Below, in pieces: positions 8,235 to 16,830 of a stretch of DNA of 56,539 nt. The stretch lies in assembly GCA_021730905.1 (NCBI GenBank), contig JAKFYK010000003.1:1-56539 (forward strand), read 5' to 3'. Numbering within the stretch: position 1 is the first letter of the stretch; the number at the start of each line of letters is the position of its first letter. The DNA comes from Betaproteobacteria bacterium. Its GTDB lineage: Bacteria; Pseudomonadota; Gammaproteobacteria; Burkholderiales; SG8-41. Made by a program: the position numbers and the translations under genes. The notes under the pieces are model-generated. The model made no database searches and was not told the origin of the DNA. It saw only the letters and a list, made by a program, of their open reading frames with translations.

Positions 8235-9083
8235 ATGACGATTATTGATTCCCAGGTCCATGCCTATGAGGCGAACACACCGAAACGGCCGTGGCACAGC
8301 GTGCCGAACTGGCCTCCCAGCGCCACGGGCGACGAGACCGTGGCGGCAATGGACAAGCTCGGCATCGACGGCGCGATTTTCATCTCCGCGTTTTCCATCT
8401 ACCGCTATGACGCCAGCTATGCGGTGGAGGTGCAACGCAAGCATCCCGGCCGCTTCGCCCTCGTCAAACCGGTGGACCCGGACAATCCGGCGGTGGACGA
8501 TGTCGTCGCCGAATGGAAGAAGACGCCGGGCACAGTCGGCATCCGCATCATGCTGACGAAGGATCCCGGCCGCGACCGTGCCTTCGACGATCCGGGCCTG
8601 GACCGGATTGCACGCGCGGCCGTCAAGCACGATTTGCCGGTCAACGTCCTGTTCTGGGACAACGTGGACGCAGGCACAAAACTGATCGACCGCCACCCCG
8701 ACACGCGCTTCATCATCGATCATATCGGCATCCTGCAGCCGCGCACGCCGCCCGCCCCGCCGCAACCCTGGGCCGACCTGCCGAAAGTACTGGAACTCGC
8801 CAAGCGCAAGAACGCGGTGATCAAAATCAGCGGCGCCTGCACGCTGTCGCAAAAACCATATCCCTTCCCGGACATCTGGGACCCGCTTGCCCGCATCTTC
8901 GACGCCTGGGGTTTCGAGCGTTGCCTGTGGGGCACCGACTGGACGCGCGCCTTCGCCGTCGTCAACTACGAACAGGCCGTCGAGCCGTTCCGGCTGACGG
9001 ACCGCCTGAGCGACAGTGAACGGGCGATGCTGATGGGCGGTGCCTGCGCCAAGGCTTATCGCTGGTCGCCGAAGAAAGGCTAG
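8235..9083 (+). CDS. amidohydrolase-2 family metal-dependent hydrolase
   Basis: This 282-residue TIM-barrel hydrolase is of the PF04909 type. The N-terminal metal motif reads DSQVH (residues 5-9), with Gln7 where many relatives have His, so the first metal ligand pair is incomplete as in some family branches. Further marks are His163 in IIDHIG and Asp235 in WGTDW, followed by the MGGACAKAYRW tail. Family members hydrolyse or decarboxylate cyclic and aromatic acids and lactones. The open frame extends upstream into the MFS gene, but the ATG at 8235 with GAGGAG ahead is the evident start. A second copy of the last two dozen codons exists as a remnant at 2050-2121. Confidence 0.88.
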   Translation: MTIIDSQVHAYEANTPKRPWHSVPNWPPSATGDETVAAMDKLGIDGAIFISAFSIYRYDASYAVEVQRKHPGRFALVKPVDPDNPAVDDVVAEWKKTPGTVGIRIMLTKDPGRDRAFDDPGLDRIARAAVKHDLPVNVLFWDNVDAGTKLIDRHPDTRFIIDHIGILQPRTPPAPPQPWADLPKVLELAKRKNAVIKISGACTLSQKPYPFPDIWDPLARIFDAWGFERCLWGTDWTRAFAVVNYEQAVEPFRLTDRLSDSERAMLMGGACAKAYRWSPKKG

Positions 9084-9120
9084 AGCCTATTTCGGTCAAT
9101 GCGTGCTGATCCGCCGGCGC

Positions 9121-10137
9121 TCAGCAGCCGGCCACGCACTTGCCCTTGCCGTCGAACTCCATGGTGCGTCCGCTAATGGCGAGGTGAGCCGCCGGCTTGA
9201 GCTGCTTGATCAGCGCCGCTGTGCGTGAAGCGGGCCGCAAGGTTCCGCCTTCCGTCACCGGCTCGTTCGGATGCGTGATGATCACCGAAGCGGGCTTGAC
9301 GAGTTCATTCATCGCATGCGCGCCGGACACATAGATGCCCGGGTTGAGCCCGAGATTGAGCACGGCGAGGTTGGCCTTGTGGAATTCGTTGATGACCGTC
9401 TTCATCTCGGAATGGATGCCGGTATCGCCCGACAGATAGACAGTCAATCCGTTGGTGAACTTGACGACGAAGCCCGTGGCAGGGCCGTACTCGAGTACGG
9501 CGCCGTCCGCCTTCAGCGCAGCGCGCTGCGCCTCGGAGAGTAGCGCGGGCGGGGCATTGTTCACGTGCGACGCGTAGACGATGGTGATCTCAACGCCCCG
9601 CGGCGCATCGGCCGTCTTGGCGACAAATATGCCGCCGAGATCGGTTTGCGACGCGCATATCGTGGAAACCGGCACGGTGGTCACGCCACCGGGTTGCGGG
9701 CAGAAGCCGATCGGCTTGCCGCCGCGCATGCCCTGAACCTTGTTGCCGACGAAACCTCCCATGGCGCGGGTCATCACCATCGCCGCGTTCTTCGCCGCCA
9801 CGACTTCGGCAGTGGTGGAATTCGGCGCGGGCACCCTTTCCGAATTCGCACAGGTGCCAGCACCCGGTGCGGTCAGCTTCTGGTCGCCGACGTGGTCGCC
9901 ATGCATGTGGCTGAGCAGCACCATGTGTATCGTCCCCAGCCGCGAATCGTCGCCGCCCGTCACGTTGTGCGCGGGATCATATAGAAATCGCACGCCGGTC
10001 GGGTCCTCGAAAATGATCGCGCGATCGTTCGCGCACAGCTCGCCGGGGTGAGAACCGACCGGCGTTATCTTCACGTTCTGGGCAAGGGCCGGGAATGCGG
10101 CGAGCGTAAGGGCGATTGCTGCACAAGCGAATTTCAT
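9121..10137 (-). CDS. secreted metallo-beta-lactamase-fold hydrolase
   Basis: This 338-residue protein starts with a signal peptide (residues 1-20, cleaved after ALAQ) and carries the MBL metal motif HMHGDH at residues 77-82. A later SGDTG segment and ITHPNEP supply further ligands. The fold is used by hydrolases of lactones, phosphates and sulfates, and the precise reaction is not evident. An ATG 28 codons upstream is open, but GGAGG lies directly before the ATG at 10137. It ends 38 bases from the convergent amidohydrolase gene. Three cysteines near the C-terminus and one at the last residue may form disulfides. A truncated relative of its first 35 codons lies at 11356-11467. Confidence 0.85.
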   Translation of the reverse strand: MKFACAAIALTLAAFPALAQNVKITPVGSHPGELCANDRAIIFEDPTGVRFLYDPAHNVTGGDDSRLGTIHMVLLSHMHGDHVGDQKLTAPGAGTCANSERVPAPNSTTAEVVAAKNAAMVMTRAMGGFVGNKVQGMRGGKPIGFCPQPGGVTTVPVSTICASQTDLGGIFVAKTADAPRGVEITIVYASHVNNAPPALLSEAQRAALKADGAVLEYGPATGFVVKFTNGLTVYLSGDTGIHSEMKTVINEFHKANLAVLNLGLNPGIYVSGAHAMNELVKPASVIITHPNEPVTEGGTLRPASRTAALIKQLKPAAHLAISGRTMEFDGKGKCVAGC

Positions 10138-10166
10138 GTTGATCCTCCAGGAATGCATGTTGTTGG

Positions 10167-10193
10167 TAGAACTCAATTCAGAAATGAGTTCTA
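10167..10193. repeat. inverted repeat between MBL and dehydrogenase genes
   Basis: TAGAACTCA at 10167-10175 pairs perfectly with TGAGTTCTA at 10185-10193 around a 9-base loop. It lies 30 bases upstream of the MBL start and 30 bases downstream of the dehydrogenase stop. It could be a weak terminator (no T-run follows on the minus strand) or an operator for the MBL gene. Confidence 0.4.
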
Positions 10194-10222
10194 GTTGTCC
10201 GGCTCGGTGTGAGTTTGACACC

Positions 10223-11332
10223 TTAACCGAGTACCCGTTTTTTCACCGCCTCCGGCGAGCCCACGAGATCCATGTCCGCAAGCGACGGCCTGCACTGCCA
10301 CGGGTCAATGCCGAGCAGCACGCCGATGATCTCCGCGAACGCGCGGTGCAGCGGCGTCGCGATCCCCGCCTGTTCAGCAAGCTGCACGCACGGCACAATG
10401 GCGTAAGGCAAATCGTCCGCTGCCCACGCGCGCCAGATGTCGGGGTGGAAGGGCGGGAACGATTTGTAAACAGGATTCTGCATCGCCTCGTAAAAGGTGT
10501 TGCTTTTGAAGCTGTAGTATTGGTCGATCGCCTTCGCCATCGGCGTGTGCTCGACGCCGTAGGCTTCGCACACCAGCTTGCGCTCGGCGTCGAGCGCATC
10601 GCCGAGCACGCCCGCCGCCGGCACCACGCCCTCCTGATAGAAGCCGAACTGCCTGCCGTCGAGTTTCGCGCGCTCCATCGCACCGACGTTCGGCAGCACC
10701 ATTGCCGGATGCACGATCAGATTCAGGTTCTCAAGCCCGGTCTGCATCACCGACGTTGCCGCCGCGAAATCGGGAAACAGCGGTTTCAGCACCGCGAGCG
10801 CTTCGCCCGCGCGTGAAGCCGGCACCGTCGCAATGCGTATGCCCTTGCGCAGTCCTTTGGGCGTCACTACCGTGCCGTTGATGCGCGCGGCATGCGTCGG
10901 CGCGGGCGCTTCAGTCACCAGCACGTCTTCGCGACCCGCCTTGCGCAACAGCGGTGTGAGGCGCGCCGCCGGCCAGTAACCGTGGCTCTGCACGTGCACC
11001 ACGGCGCCGCGCGCGAACTCGGGAATCATTGCGCTGAACTTTTCTTCGAGCTGACGGATGTCGACTTCGATCACCACGGCCTCGGCATTCTTCAACGCCT
11101 CCGCAGTGGTGTCGCAGATTCTTGCGAGTTTGGCGAAGCCGGTCTTCTTCGAAATGAGGTGCTTCGCCTCACCGTCGACGGTAAAGCCGCCCGCTTTGCG
11201 CACTTCCGGAAGCAACGCCTTATGCTCCGGGAAAACCGTAAAGCTCACCTCGTGGTCCGACAGGGTGAAATCCGCCGCACACACGGCGCCGATCGCGCGC
11301 GCGGTATTGCCGATGACTGCGACTCGTGACAT
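10223..11332 (-). CDS. octopine/nopaline dehydrogenase-like NAD(P)-dependent oxidoreductase
   Basis: This 369-residue protein has an N-terminal Rossmann start (VAVIGNTARAIGAVCAADF) and a C-terminal helical domain with the family hallmark ENLNLIVHPAMVLPN. Octopine-dehydrogenase-type enzymes reduce imines formed from an amino acid and a 2-oxo acid, or act as opine catabolic dehydrogenases. Which substrate applies here is unknown. The ATG at 11332 follows AAGGAGAA. The annotated frame is open further upstream, but that part is the decayed MBL head and not this gene. It is followed by the MBL gene on the same strand after 85 bases. Confidence 0.8.
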   Translation of the reverse strand: MSRVAVIGNTARAIGAVCAADFTLSDHEVSFTVFPEHKALLPEVRKAGGFTVDGEAKHLISKKTGFAKLARICDTTAEALKNAEAVVIEVDIRQLEEKFSAMIPEFARGAVVHVQSHGYWPAARLTPLLRKAGREDVLVTEAPAPTHAARINGTVVTPKGLRKGIRIATVPASRAGEALAVLKPLFPDFAAATSVMQTGLENLNLIVHPAMVLPNVGAMERAKLDGRQFGFYQEGVVPAAGVLGDALDAERKLVCEAYGVEHTPMAKAIDQYYSFKSNTFYEAMQNPVYKSFPPFHPDIWRAWAADDLPYAIVPCVQLAEQAGIATPLHRAFAEIIGVLLGIDPWQCRPSLADMDLVGSPEAVKKRVLG

Positions 11333-11355
11333 GCAATTTCTCCTTGACAGGGTTG

Positions 11356-11467
11356 TTACCCTGGACGTGCGCCCGGGTGCAAGCAGACCGGCGTGATCTC
11401 CACATTCCGGGCGAGGGCCAGAAAGGCGGTGAGCGTAAAGGTGAGTGCCGCACTTGTCAAAAGTCAT
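11356..11467 (-). pseudogene. truncated head of a second MBL-fold gene
   Basis: Read on the minus strand, this stretch aligns base for base with the start of the MBL gene at 10137. It begins ATG at 11467, has one extra base within the first six codons (a frameshift), then encodes ALTFTLTAFLALARNVEITP and a HPG motif. The intact gene reads ALTLAAFPALAQNVKITP at the same place. It stops at TAA (11356-11358), directly before the dehydrogenase ribosome-binding site. Signal peptide and twelve mature residues survive; the rest has been replaced by the dehydrogenase gene. Confidence 0.75.
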
Positions 11468-11541
11468 GAACATCTCCTTTTGGCCGCCTCCCGATGGGCA
11501 GTGCTATGCTTCGTTCTCGTCCTGCCCGCGCGAGGTGGTTC

Positions 11542-12402
11542 ATGAACGACAGGCTTCCCGCAGCATCACCGATAACCTCCGCCTACGCGAAGGACGGTTA
11601 CTTCTTCCCGCACGACGTACTCAGCGAAGCCGAGGCGGCAGCGCTGCTTGCCGACCTTGAGGCCGCAGAGGCCGAGGTCAGCGGTGACCGCGCGCGGCTA
11701 TCGCTCCTGCGCAGCTATCCGTCGCAACTGCTGCCTTCGTTCGCCGGACTGATCCGCCACCCGCGCCTGCACGACGCCGCGTCGCAGATCATCGGCCGCG
11801 ACCTGCTGGTGTGGAGCTGCGGCTTTTTCATCAAGGAAGCGGGCTCCAAAAGCTTCGTGAGCTGGCACCAGGACCTCAACTACTGGGGCCTCGACGGGGA
11901 AGATGAAGTCACGGCATGGGTTGCGCTTACACCGGCGACGGTTGAAACCGGCTGCATGCGCTTTGTGCCCGGCAGCCACTTGAAGCGCGATGTGCCGCAT
12001 GTGGACAAGTTCGCGCCGGACAATCTGCTCACGCGCGGGCAGGAAATCGCGGTCGAGGTGGACGAGGCGAGTGCTACGAATGTGTTGCTGCGCGCCGGGC
12101 AGGCCTCGTTTCACCACGGGCACATTTTCCATGCCTCCGGCCCCAACACCACCCACGCGCGCCGCGTGGGTGTCGCCATCCGTTACGTGGCGCCGTCGAT
12201 GAAACAGGTCTCCGGTGACAGGCTGCTGGTTTCGCTGGTGAGCGGCGAGGACCGCCACGGACACTTCGAGCACATGCCCGCGCCCGCGGGCCGGTTGCTG
12301 GCGGAAGACTTTGCCTATGCCAAGCGCAACGCGGACATGAAAAAGGAGATCCTCTACAAGGGCGTCAAGGACGAACTGGTCAAGGTGAATCGCAGAGCCT
12401 GA
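11542..12402 (+). CDS. phytanoyl-CoA dioxygenase (PhyH) family protein
   Basis: This 286-residue non-haem Fe(II) dioxygenase carries HxD at His109/Asp111 (SWHQDLNYW) and the distal His197 in FHASGPN, plus an Arg at 207-208 expected to hold 2-oxoglutarate. PhyH proteins hydroxylate diverse small substrates. Acidic residues around 118-122 (LDGEDEV) belong to the family pattern. An upstream ATG at 11494 is in frame, but GAGGTGG before the ATG at 11542 favours the shorter form. A second dioxygenase gene follows after 67 bases on the same strand, so the two probably act together. Confidence 0.85.
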   Translation: MNDRLPAASPITSAYAKDGYFFPHDVLSEAEAAALLADLEAAEAEVSGDRARLSLLRSYPSQLLPSFAGLIRHPRLHDAASQIIGRDLLVWSCGFFIKEAGSKSFVSWHQDLNYWGLDGEDEVTAWVALTPATVETGCMRFVPGSHLKRDVPHVDKFAPDNLLTRGQEIAVEVDEASATNVLLRAGQASFHHGHIFHASGPNTTHARRVGVAIRYVAPSMKQVSGDRLLVSLVSGEDRHGHFEHMPAPAGRLLAEDFAYAKRNADMKKEILYKGVKDELVKVNRRA

Positions 12403-12469
12403 GAGGCAAAAGAAGAGAGATAGGATTTTTGTAGTATCACGGGACACACATCAAGCTTTCGGAGGAGAC

Positions 12470-13363
12470 ATGGATACGCTAGAGACCCGAATTGCCATCA
12501 AACGCCTGCATCCGCTGTTCGTCGCCGAGGTGACCGGCATCGATCTGACAGTGCCCGTGCCGCGCGAGGATTTCCGCGTGATCTGGGATGCGTTCAACGA
12601 GCACCAGATCCTCGTCTTCCGGGATCAGCATTTCGACGACGAATCGCAGATCGCGTTCAGCCGCCACTTCGGCACGCTCGAAACGATGATTGCGCACCCC
12701 GGCAACGACTGGAACCCGGGGCACATCTCCGTCATGACCAATCTTGGCAAGGACGGGAATTTCCTGCCTCCCGACCATCCGGCGATGCTGCACCGGGAAC
12801 GCAATGAAGCGTGGCACAGTGACAGCTCGTTCAAGCCGGTGGCGGCGCTCGCGTCGCTGCTCGCGTCGCGCATCGTGCCGCCGGTCGGCGGCAACACCGA
12901 TTTCGCCAGCGCGCGTGCGGCCTACGAGGCCTTACCCGCCGAGCGCAAGGCCGCGCTCGAAGGTCTGACCGCCCTGCACCGCATGACCTACCGGGACATG
13001 GACAACGACAAAGGCTACAAGGAAGAGGACAAGCAGCGCCACGTCGTCACGCACCCGGTGATCCGCACCAATCCTGTCAACGGCCGCAAGGCGCTCTACG
13101 TCGGCTCGCATGCGCAGGAGATCGTCGGCATGCCGCCGGCGGAAGGGGCCAGTCTGCTCGACGAGTTGACCGCGTTCTGCACGCAGCCGCAGTTCGTCTA
13201 CAGCCACCACTGGCGCGACGGCGACGCGGTGATGTGGGACAACCGCTGCACGCTGCACCGGGCGACGACTTTCGACAAGACCCAGTACAAGCGCAAGCTG
13301 CATCGCACGACTATTGCGGGAAAGACGCCTGATAGTGCGTTTGCGAGGATGCCGGGCGCGTGA
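12470..13363 (+). CDS. TauD/TfdA-family 2-oxoglutarate-dependent dioxygenase
   Basis: This 297-residue enzyme has the facial triad His116/Asp118 (AWHSDSSF) and His263 (CTLHRAT), with Arg279 in LHRT as the 2-oxoglutarate anchor. GGNTDFASARAAYEALP at about 140-156 is typical of the family. Relatives cleave taurine or 2,4-D-like phenoxyacids by hydroxylation next to the heteroatom. The substrate here is unknown. Its start has the strong ribosome-binding site GGAGGAG. It follows the PhyH gene in the same direction and is probably part of the same operon. Confidence 0.9.
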   Translation: MDTLETRIAIKRLHPLFVAEVTGIDLTVPVPREDFRVIWDAFNEHQILVFRDQHFDDESQIAFSRHFGTLETMIAHPGNDWNPGHISVMTNLGKDGNFLPPDHPAMLHRERNEAWHSDSSFKPVAALASLLASRIVPPVGGNTDFASARAAYEALPAERKAALEGLTALHRMTYRDMDNDKGYKEEDKQRHVVTHPVIRTNPVNGRKALYVGSHAQEIVGMPPAEGASLLDELTAFCTQPQFVYSHHWRDGDAVMWDNRCTLHRATTFDKTQYKRKLHRTTIAGKTPDSAFARMPGA

Positions 13364-13484
13364 GGCGATAGAGGTTAGCGTGTACTGTGGCACAGGGGGA
13401 AAATCGAGCTTGATCCCTTTAACTGTTGCATACAGAGCTTTGCAATACACCTAAGTGCGAATTGGCACTCGACGGGAGAATTTT

Positions 13485-13739
13485 ATGGCTGATGACAACT
13501 TGCTTAGGGTTACCGGTATCCGAGTGGATGGGCTCTTTGATCGATACTCACATAATGTGGCTGCCTATGCAAAAGTTTCTCAATCACTTGACCAGTCTTT
13601 TCCTGAGCGACTTTTGAAAAGCAATCAATGGGGGGGTCTTTCGCCAGAGACTCTCAAAAATAAAATGCAAGAATTAGAAATAAAACGTCAAAATCTTAGG
13701 GAAATAGGTGTCAGGTCTTGCCTATTGCCTCAAGCTTGA
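13485..13739 (+). pseudogene. AT-rich gene remnant, possibly of an AAA ATPase
   Basis: An 84-codon frame starts at ATG 13485 after GGGAGAA and encodes VTGIRVDGLFDRYSHNV near its start and LSPETLKNKMQELEIKRQNL near its end. The first resembles the N-terminus of large AAA-type ATPases just before the Walker A loop, and the second resembles an internal helical segment of such proteins. No Walker motif is present. This would fit a gene with a large internal deletion. Base composition is clearly more AT-rich than the neighbours, which suggests transfer. The last codons and the stop lie inside the palindrome at 13713-13756, so the 3' end was replaced. The family assignment is tentative. Confidence 0.45.
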
Positions 13740-13756
13740 GGCAATAGGCAAGACCT
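13713..13756. repeat. 44-bp perfect palindrome (REP/MITE-like)
   Basis: Twenty-two bases starting AGGTCTTGCCTATTGCC are followed directly by their exact reverse complement, with the centre between 13734 and 13735 (CAAG/CTTG). There is no loop. It interrupts the 3' end of the AT-rich remnant. Its GTCAGGTCTTGCC edge resembles palindromic units that accompany REP-associated Y1 transposases in other proteobacteria, from memory. No transposase is present here. Confidence 0.75.
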
Positions 13757-13830
13757 ACCCCTAATCAAGTAACGGTCCCGATGCCAGCCGCGAATTGATC
13801 AACAGTAGCGCGGCGGAGTAGCCTCTCGTC

Positions 13831-15048
13831 ATGGACTCCCTGATCACCGCCGCCGCACGCGCCCTCGCCGCCGGCGATGCGCTCGGCGTGCTCAAGCATA
13901 TCGCCCTGCGCAACGATCCACCGGCACTGGCCCTGCGCGGCATCGCCATGGCGCAGCTCGGTGAATACTCGCGAGCCCGCGAACTGCTGCGGCGAGCTGC
14001 CCGCGGCTTCGGTGCGCACGAGGCGCTGGTGCGTGCGCGATGCGTCGTCGCTGAAGCCGAAGTGGCGCTGGCCATGCGTGATCTGAATACTTCGCCGCGC
14101 GCGCTAGCAGCGGCGGCCACCACGCTCGAAGCGCGCTCCGATCGCACCAACGCGCTGCAGGCGCGGTTGATCGCGGTGCGCCGGCTGTTGCTGCTCGGCC
14201 GTCTCGACCAGGCTGCTGATGCGCTGGCACACCTTGATACACGCGGAATGCCACCATCGCTGGCGGCGGTGGCCGAATTGACTGCTGCTGAGCTGGCGTT
14301 GCGATCGTTGCGGATCAGCGCGGCGCGAGATGCGCTTGCCCGTGCACGCGAGGCGGCTGAACGCGCACGCGTGCCAGCGCTGATGGCCGAGGTGGCAGAG
14401 TTGCGTGCCACGCTTGACCGTCCCGCAGCGCGGTGCATGTCCGCTATCGGCGAGCAGACGTTGCGGCTCGCAGAGGTCGCAGAATTGTTGGAGTCGGGCG
14501 CACTGGTTATTGATGCCTGCCGCCGCGGATTACGCGCAGGCGCTGTGTGGTTGCCGCTGGCGCGCCGTCCGGTACTGTTCGCATTGGCACGCGCGCTCGC
14601 CGAGGCGTGGCCTCACGATGTTGATCGGCAAGCCTTGATTGCCTGCGTATTTCGCACGCGCCGCCCCGACGAGTCGCATCGGGCGCGCCTGCGCGTCGAG
14701 ATGGGTCGATTGCGCGCGCTCGTAGCATCGCTGGCGCGCGTCGAGGCTACCGAGCGAGGCTTTGCACTCAAGCCGCGCGGTGCGCGCGAAGTCATCGTTT
14801 TGGCTCCGCCCATAGCCGGCGATCAGGCATCGCTGTTGGCGCTGCTCGCCGACGGCGCGGCGTGGTCGACCTCGGCACTGGCGTTGGCGCTCGGCGACAG
14901 CCAGCGCACCGTGCAGCGCGCGCTCGTCGAACTTGAAGCCGCCGGGCAGGTGCGCTCGGTCGGGCGGGCGCGCGCGCGCCGCTGGCTGGCACCGCCGCTC
15001 ACCGGATTCACGACAATCTTGTTACTCCCCGCTGCGCTCCCGCTCTAG
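13831..15048 (+). CDS. TPR-like protein with C-terminal winged helix-turn-helix
   Basis: This 405-residue protein is alanine-rich and helical over residues 1-190 with TPR-like repeats (for example LALRGIAMAQLGEYSRARELLRRA, shown here in part). The C-terminal part around residues 330-390 is a winged HTH: LALALGDSQRTVQRALVELE followed by the wing QVRSVGRARARRW. It is the only evident transcription regulator in the window. The beta-propeller gene starts 50 bases downstream on the same strand, and regulation of that operon is a reasonable guess. Effector and operator are unknown. Confidence 0.75.
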   Translation: MDSLITAAARALAAGDALGVLKHIALRNDPPALALRGIAMAQLGEYSRARELLRRAARGFGAHEALVRARCVVAEAEVALAMRDLNTSPRALAAAATTLEARSDRTNALQARLIAVRRLLLLGRLDQAADALAHLDTRGMPPSLAAVAELTAAELALRSLRISAARDALARAREAAERARVPALMAEVAELRATLDRPAARCMSAIGEQTLRLAEVAELLESGALVIDACRRGLRAGAVWLPLARRPVLFALARALAEAWPHDVDRQALIACVFRTRRPDESHRARLRVEMGRLRALVASLARVEATERGFALKPRGAREVIVLAPPIAGDQASLLALLADGAAWSTSALALALGDSQRTVQRALVELEAAGQVRSVGRARARRWLAPPLTGFTTILLLPAALPL

Positions 15049-15098
15049 TAAAGTGCCCGTGTCGCGCTAATCCAAGGGCGCGTTGTTAGGAGACAGTG

Positions 15099-15785
15099 AT
15101 GAGCAATGAGCAAAGCAAAAACAAATCGGGGCCGGCCGTGCACAAGGCCGAGATCGTGCGTGAATATTCCTTCGCCGGCACTGACAAGATAGCAGGCGTC
15201 ACCTACGACGGCCGACGCGTGTGGGCCGCCACCGGCGCCAGGCTGATTGCATTCGATCCTCAGGACGGTAAACCCACGGATACGCTCGACGTCGCCTGCG
15301 ACGCCGGCACTGCCTTCGACGGCAAGCACCTCTACCAGATTGCCGAGGCGCGCATCGACAAGATTGACCCCGCTACCGGCAAGGTACTGGCATCCATTCC
15401 CGCGCCCGGCAACGGCGGCGATTCGGGCATGGCCTGGGCCGAAGGCAGCTTGTGGGTGGGAAATTACCGTGATCGCAAGATCAATCAAATTGATCCCGCG
15501 ACCGGAAAAATCATTCGCACCATCGAGTCCAACCGTTTTGTCACTGGCGTGACCTGGGTGGACGGCGAGATGTGGCATGGCACATGGGAAGGAGACGAAA
15601 GCGATATCCGTCGCATTGACCCGCAAAGCGGCGAGGTGCTCGAACGGCTGCAGATGCCGAAGGACGTTTTTGTCAGCGGGCTGGAGTCCGACGGGAAAGA
15701 CCTCTTTTACGCAGGCGGAGGCGGGAGCGGAAAAGTCCGCGCGGTACGACGTCCGAAAAGAGTCGGATCGGGCGCAAGGAGATAG
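15099..15785 (+). CDS. beta-propeller protein (glutamine-cyclotransferase/NHL-like)
   Basis: This 228-residue protein is built of repeated blade motifs of the form IDPATGK, at about residues 87-95 and 131-137, plus IDPQSGEVL and FDPQDGK, each preceded by VWAATG, LWVGNYRDRK or MWHGTWEG. Such propellers occur in glutamine cyclotransferase-like and YVTN/NHL proteins. No signal peptide is visible, so it should be cytosolic. A GTG at 15096 adjoins, but the ATG at 15099 sits at better spacing from AGGAGA. It is followed two bases later by a tiny membrane protein gene and then a DUF899 gene, forming a compact operon. Confidence 0.75.
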   Translation: MSNEQSKNKSGPAVHKAEIVREYSFAGTDKIAGVTYDGRRVWAATGARLIAFDPQDGKPTDTLDVACDAGTAFDGKHLYQIAEARIDKIDPATGKVLASIPAPGNGGDSGMAWAEGSLWVGNYRDRKINQIDPATGKIIRTIESNRFVTGVTWVDGEMWHGTWEGDESDIRRIDPQSGEVLERLQMPKDVFVSGLESDGKDLFYAGGGGSGKVRAVRRPKRVGSGARR

Positions 15786-15787
15786 CC

Positions 15788-16009
15788 ATGTGTCCAGCAT
15801 GTATCGCAAGCATGGCCTGGATCGCCGCAGGCGCAGCGTCCACCGGCGGTCTTGCCGCCGTGGTGGTGGGCAAGTTCTGCGGCAGGAAGGCCAACAATCA
15901 GAGCAGTGAAATAAGAGATGATCAAGGAGACAGACATGGATATGGAAACACCGAAAGTGGTTACGCGCGAACAATGGTTGAAGGCGCGCCTCGAGCTGCT
16001 GGCCGCTGA
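15788..16009 (+). CDS. small Cys-containing membrane protein
   Basis: This 73-residue protein begins MCPACIASMAWIAAGAAS and has one hydrophobic segment at residues 5-29 ending in a third cysteine (KFCGRK). Similar tiny proteins beginning with a CPAC motif accompany DUF899 genes in other bacteria, from memory. It starts two bases after the propeller stop codon, with AAGGAG inside the preceding gene as ribosome-binding site. Its last 25 codons overlap the start of the DUF899 gene in another frame and look less protein-like, so the native C-terminus may have been altered by a frameshift. Confidence 0.6.
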   Translation: MCPACIASMAWIAAGAASTGGLAAVVVGKFCGRKANNQSSEIRDDQGDRHGYGNTESGYARTMVEGAPRAAGR

Positions 16010-16694
16010 GAAGGAATTCACGCACCAGCGTGACTCGCTGACACGCCGCCGGATGGCGATGCCGTGGGAGCGCGTCGAGAAGAACTATGTTTTCGATACG
16101 ACAGAAGGCCAGCGCACGCTCGCCGAGCTGTTCGAAGGCCGGCGCCAGTTGCTGGTGCAGCACTTTATGCTCGGACCGGGGTGGGAGCAGGGCTGCAAGA
16201 GTTGTTCGTTCATGGCCGACCATATCGACGGCATGACCGTGCATCTGGCACATCGCGACGTCACGATGCTGGCTATCTCACGCGCGCCGCTGGCCGAGAT
16301 CGAGCGCTTTCGCAGTCGCATGGGCTGGCAGTTCAAGTGGGTGTCCTCTTATGACGGCGATTTCAACCACGATTTCGGCGTCAGCTTCACACCGGAGGAA
16401 GTGGCCAAAGGCAAGGTCACCTACAACTACAGCAGCACGTGGCCCCACCCGCACGAGGAATTGCCGGGCGTCAGTGTGTTCTACAAGGATGATGCGGGAA
16501 CCGTGTTTCACACCTACTCAACGTACGGGCGTGGCGTCGAGGTGATGATGGGAACATACAACATGCTCGACCTCACGCCCAAGGGCCGCGATGAGGACCA
16601 TCTGAAATTCACCATGGAATGGGTGCGTCATCACGACCGCTACGAGCCGGTTGCGAAGGCGGCAGCGACTATCTCGTGCTGCGCGCACACCTGA
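15936..16694 (+). CDS. DUF899 family (thioredoxin-like) protein
   Basis: This 252-residue protein matches the DUF899 family. Marks are REQWLKARLELLAAEKEFT near the start, the segment PWERVEKNYVFDT, the Cys pair GCKSCSFMADHIDG around residues 87-100, and HTYSTYGRGVEVMMGTYN. The fold is thioredoxin-like and the function is unknown; a redox role is usually assumed. An in-frame ATG at 15918 exists, but AAGGAGA before 15936 fits better. It is the last gene of the 13831-16694 set. The C-terminus carries an extra CC pair (ISCCAHT). Confidence 0.85.
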   Translation: MDMETPKVVTREQWLKARLELLAAEKEFTHQRDSLTRRRMAMPWERVEKNYVFDTTEGQRTLAELFEGRRQLLVQHFMLGPGWEQGCKSCSFMADHIDGMTVHLAHRDVTMLAISRAPLAEIERFRSRMGWQFKWVSSYDGDFNHDFGVSFTPEEVAKGKVTYNYSSTWPHPHEELPGVSVFYKDDAGTVFHTYSTYGRGVEVMMGTYNMLDLTPKGRDEDHLKFTMEWVRHHDRYEPVAKAAATISCCAHT

Positions 16695-16780
16695 GCAAGG
16701 GGCGCTGATATTCAGGGGGATGGGGCAGGAGGGGCCGTCAACCTGCACTCACGACATCAATAGCCTATATAAAATTATAC

Positions 16781-16799
16781 TTATAAAGCAAATACTTAC
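16781..16799 (-). repeat. AT-rich intergenic motif, copy B
   Basis: The plus strand reads TTATAAAGCAAATACTTAC, matching the window-wide motif with a few changes. It lies between convergent genes, 31 bases past the stop codon of the minus-strand M81 peptidase gene, in the same orientation relative to that gene as copies C, F and G have to theirs. Confidence 0.5.
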
Positions 16800-16830
16800 G
16801 TTATTTTCAGTAAGGTGACAACCTGACTTG

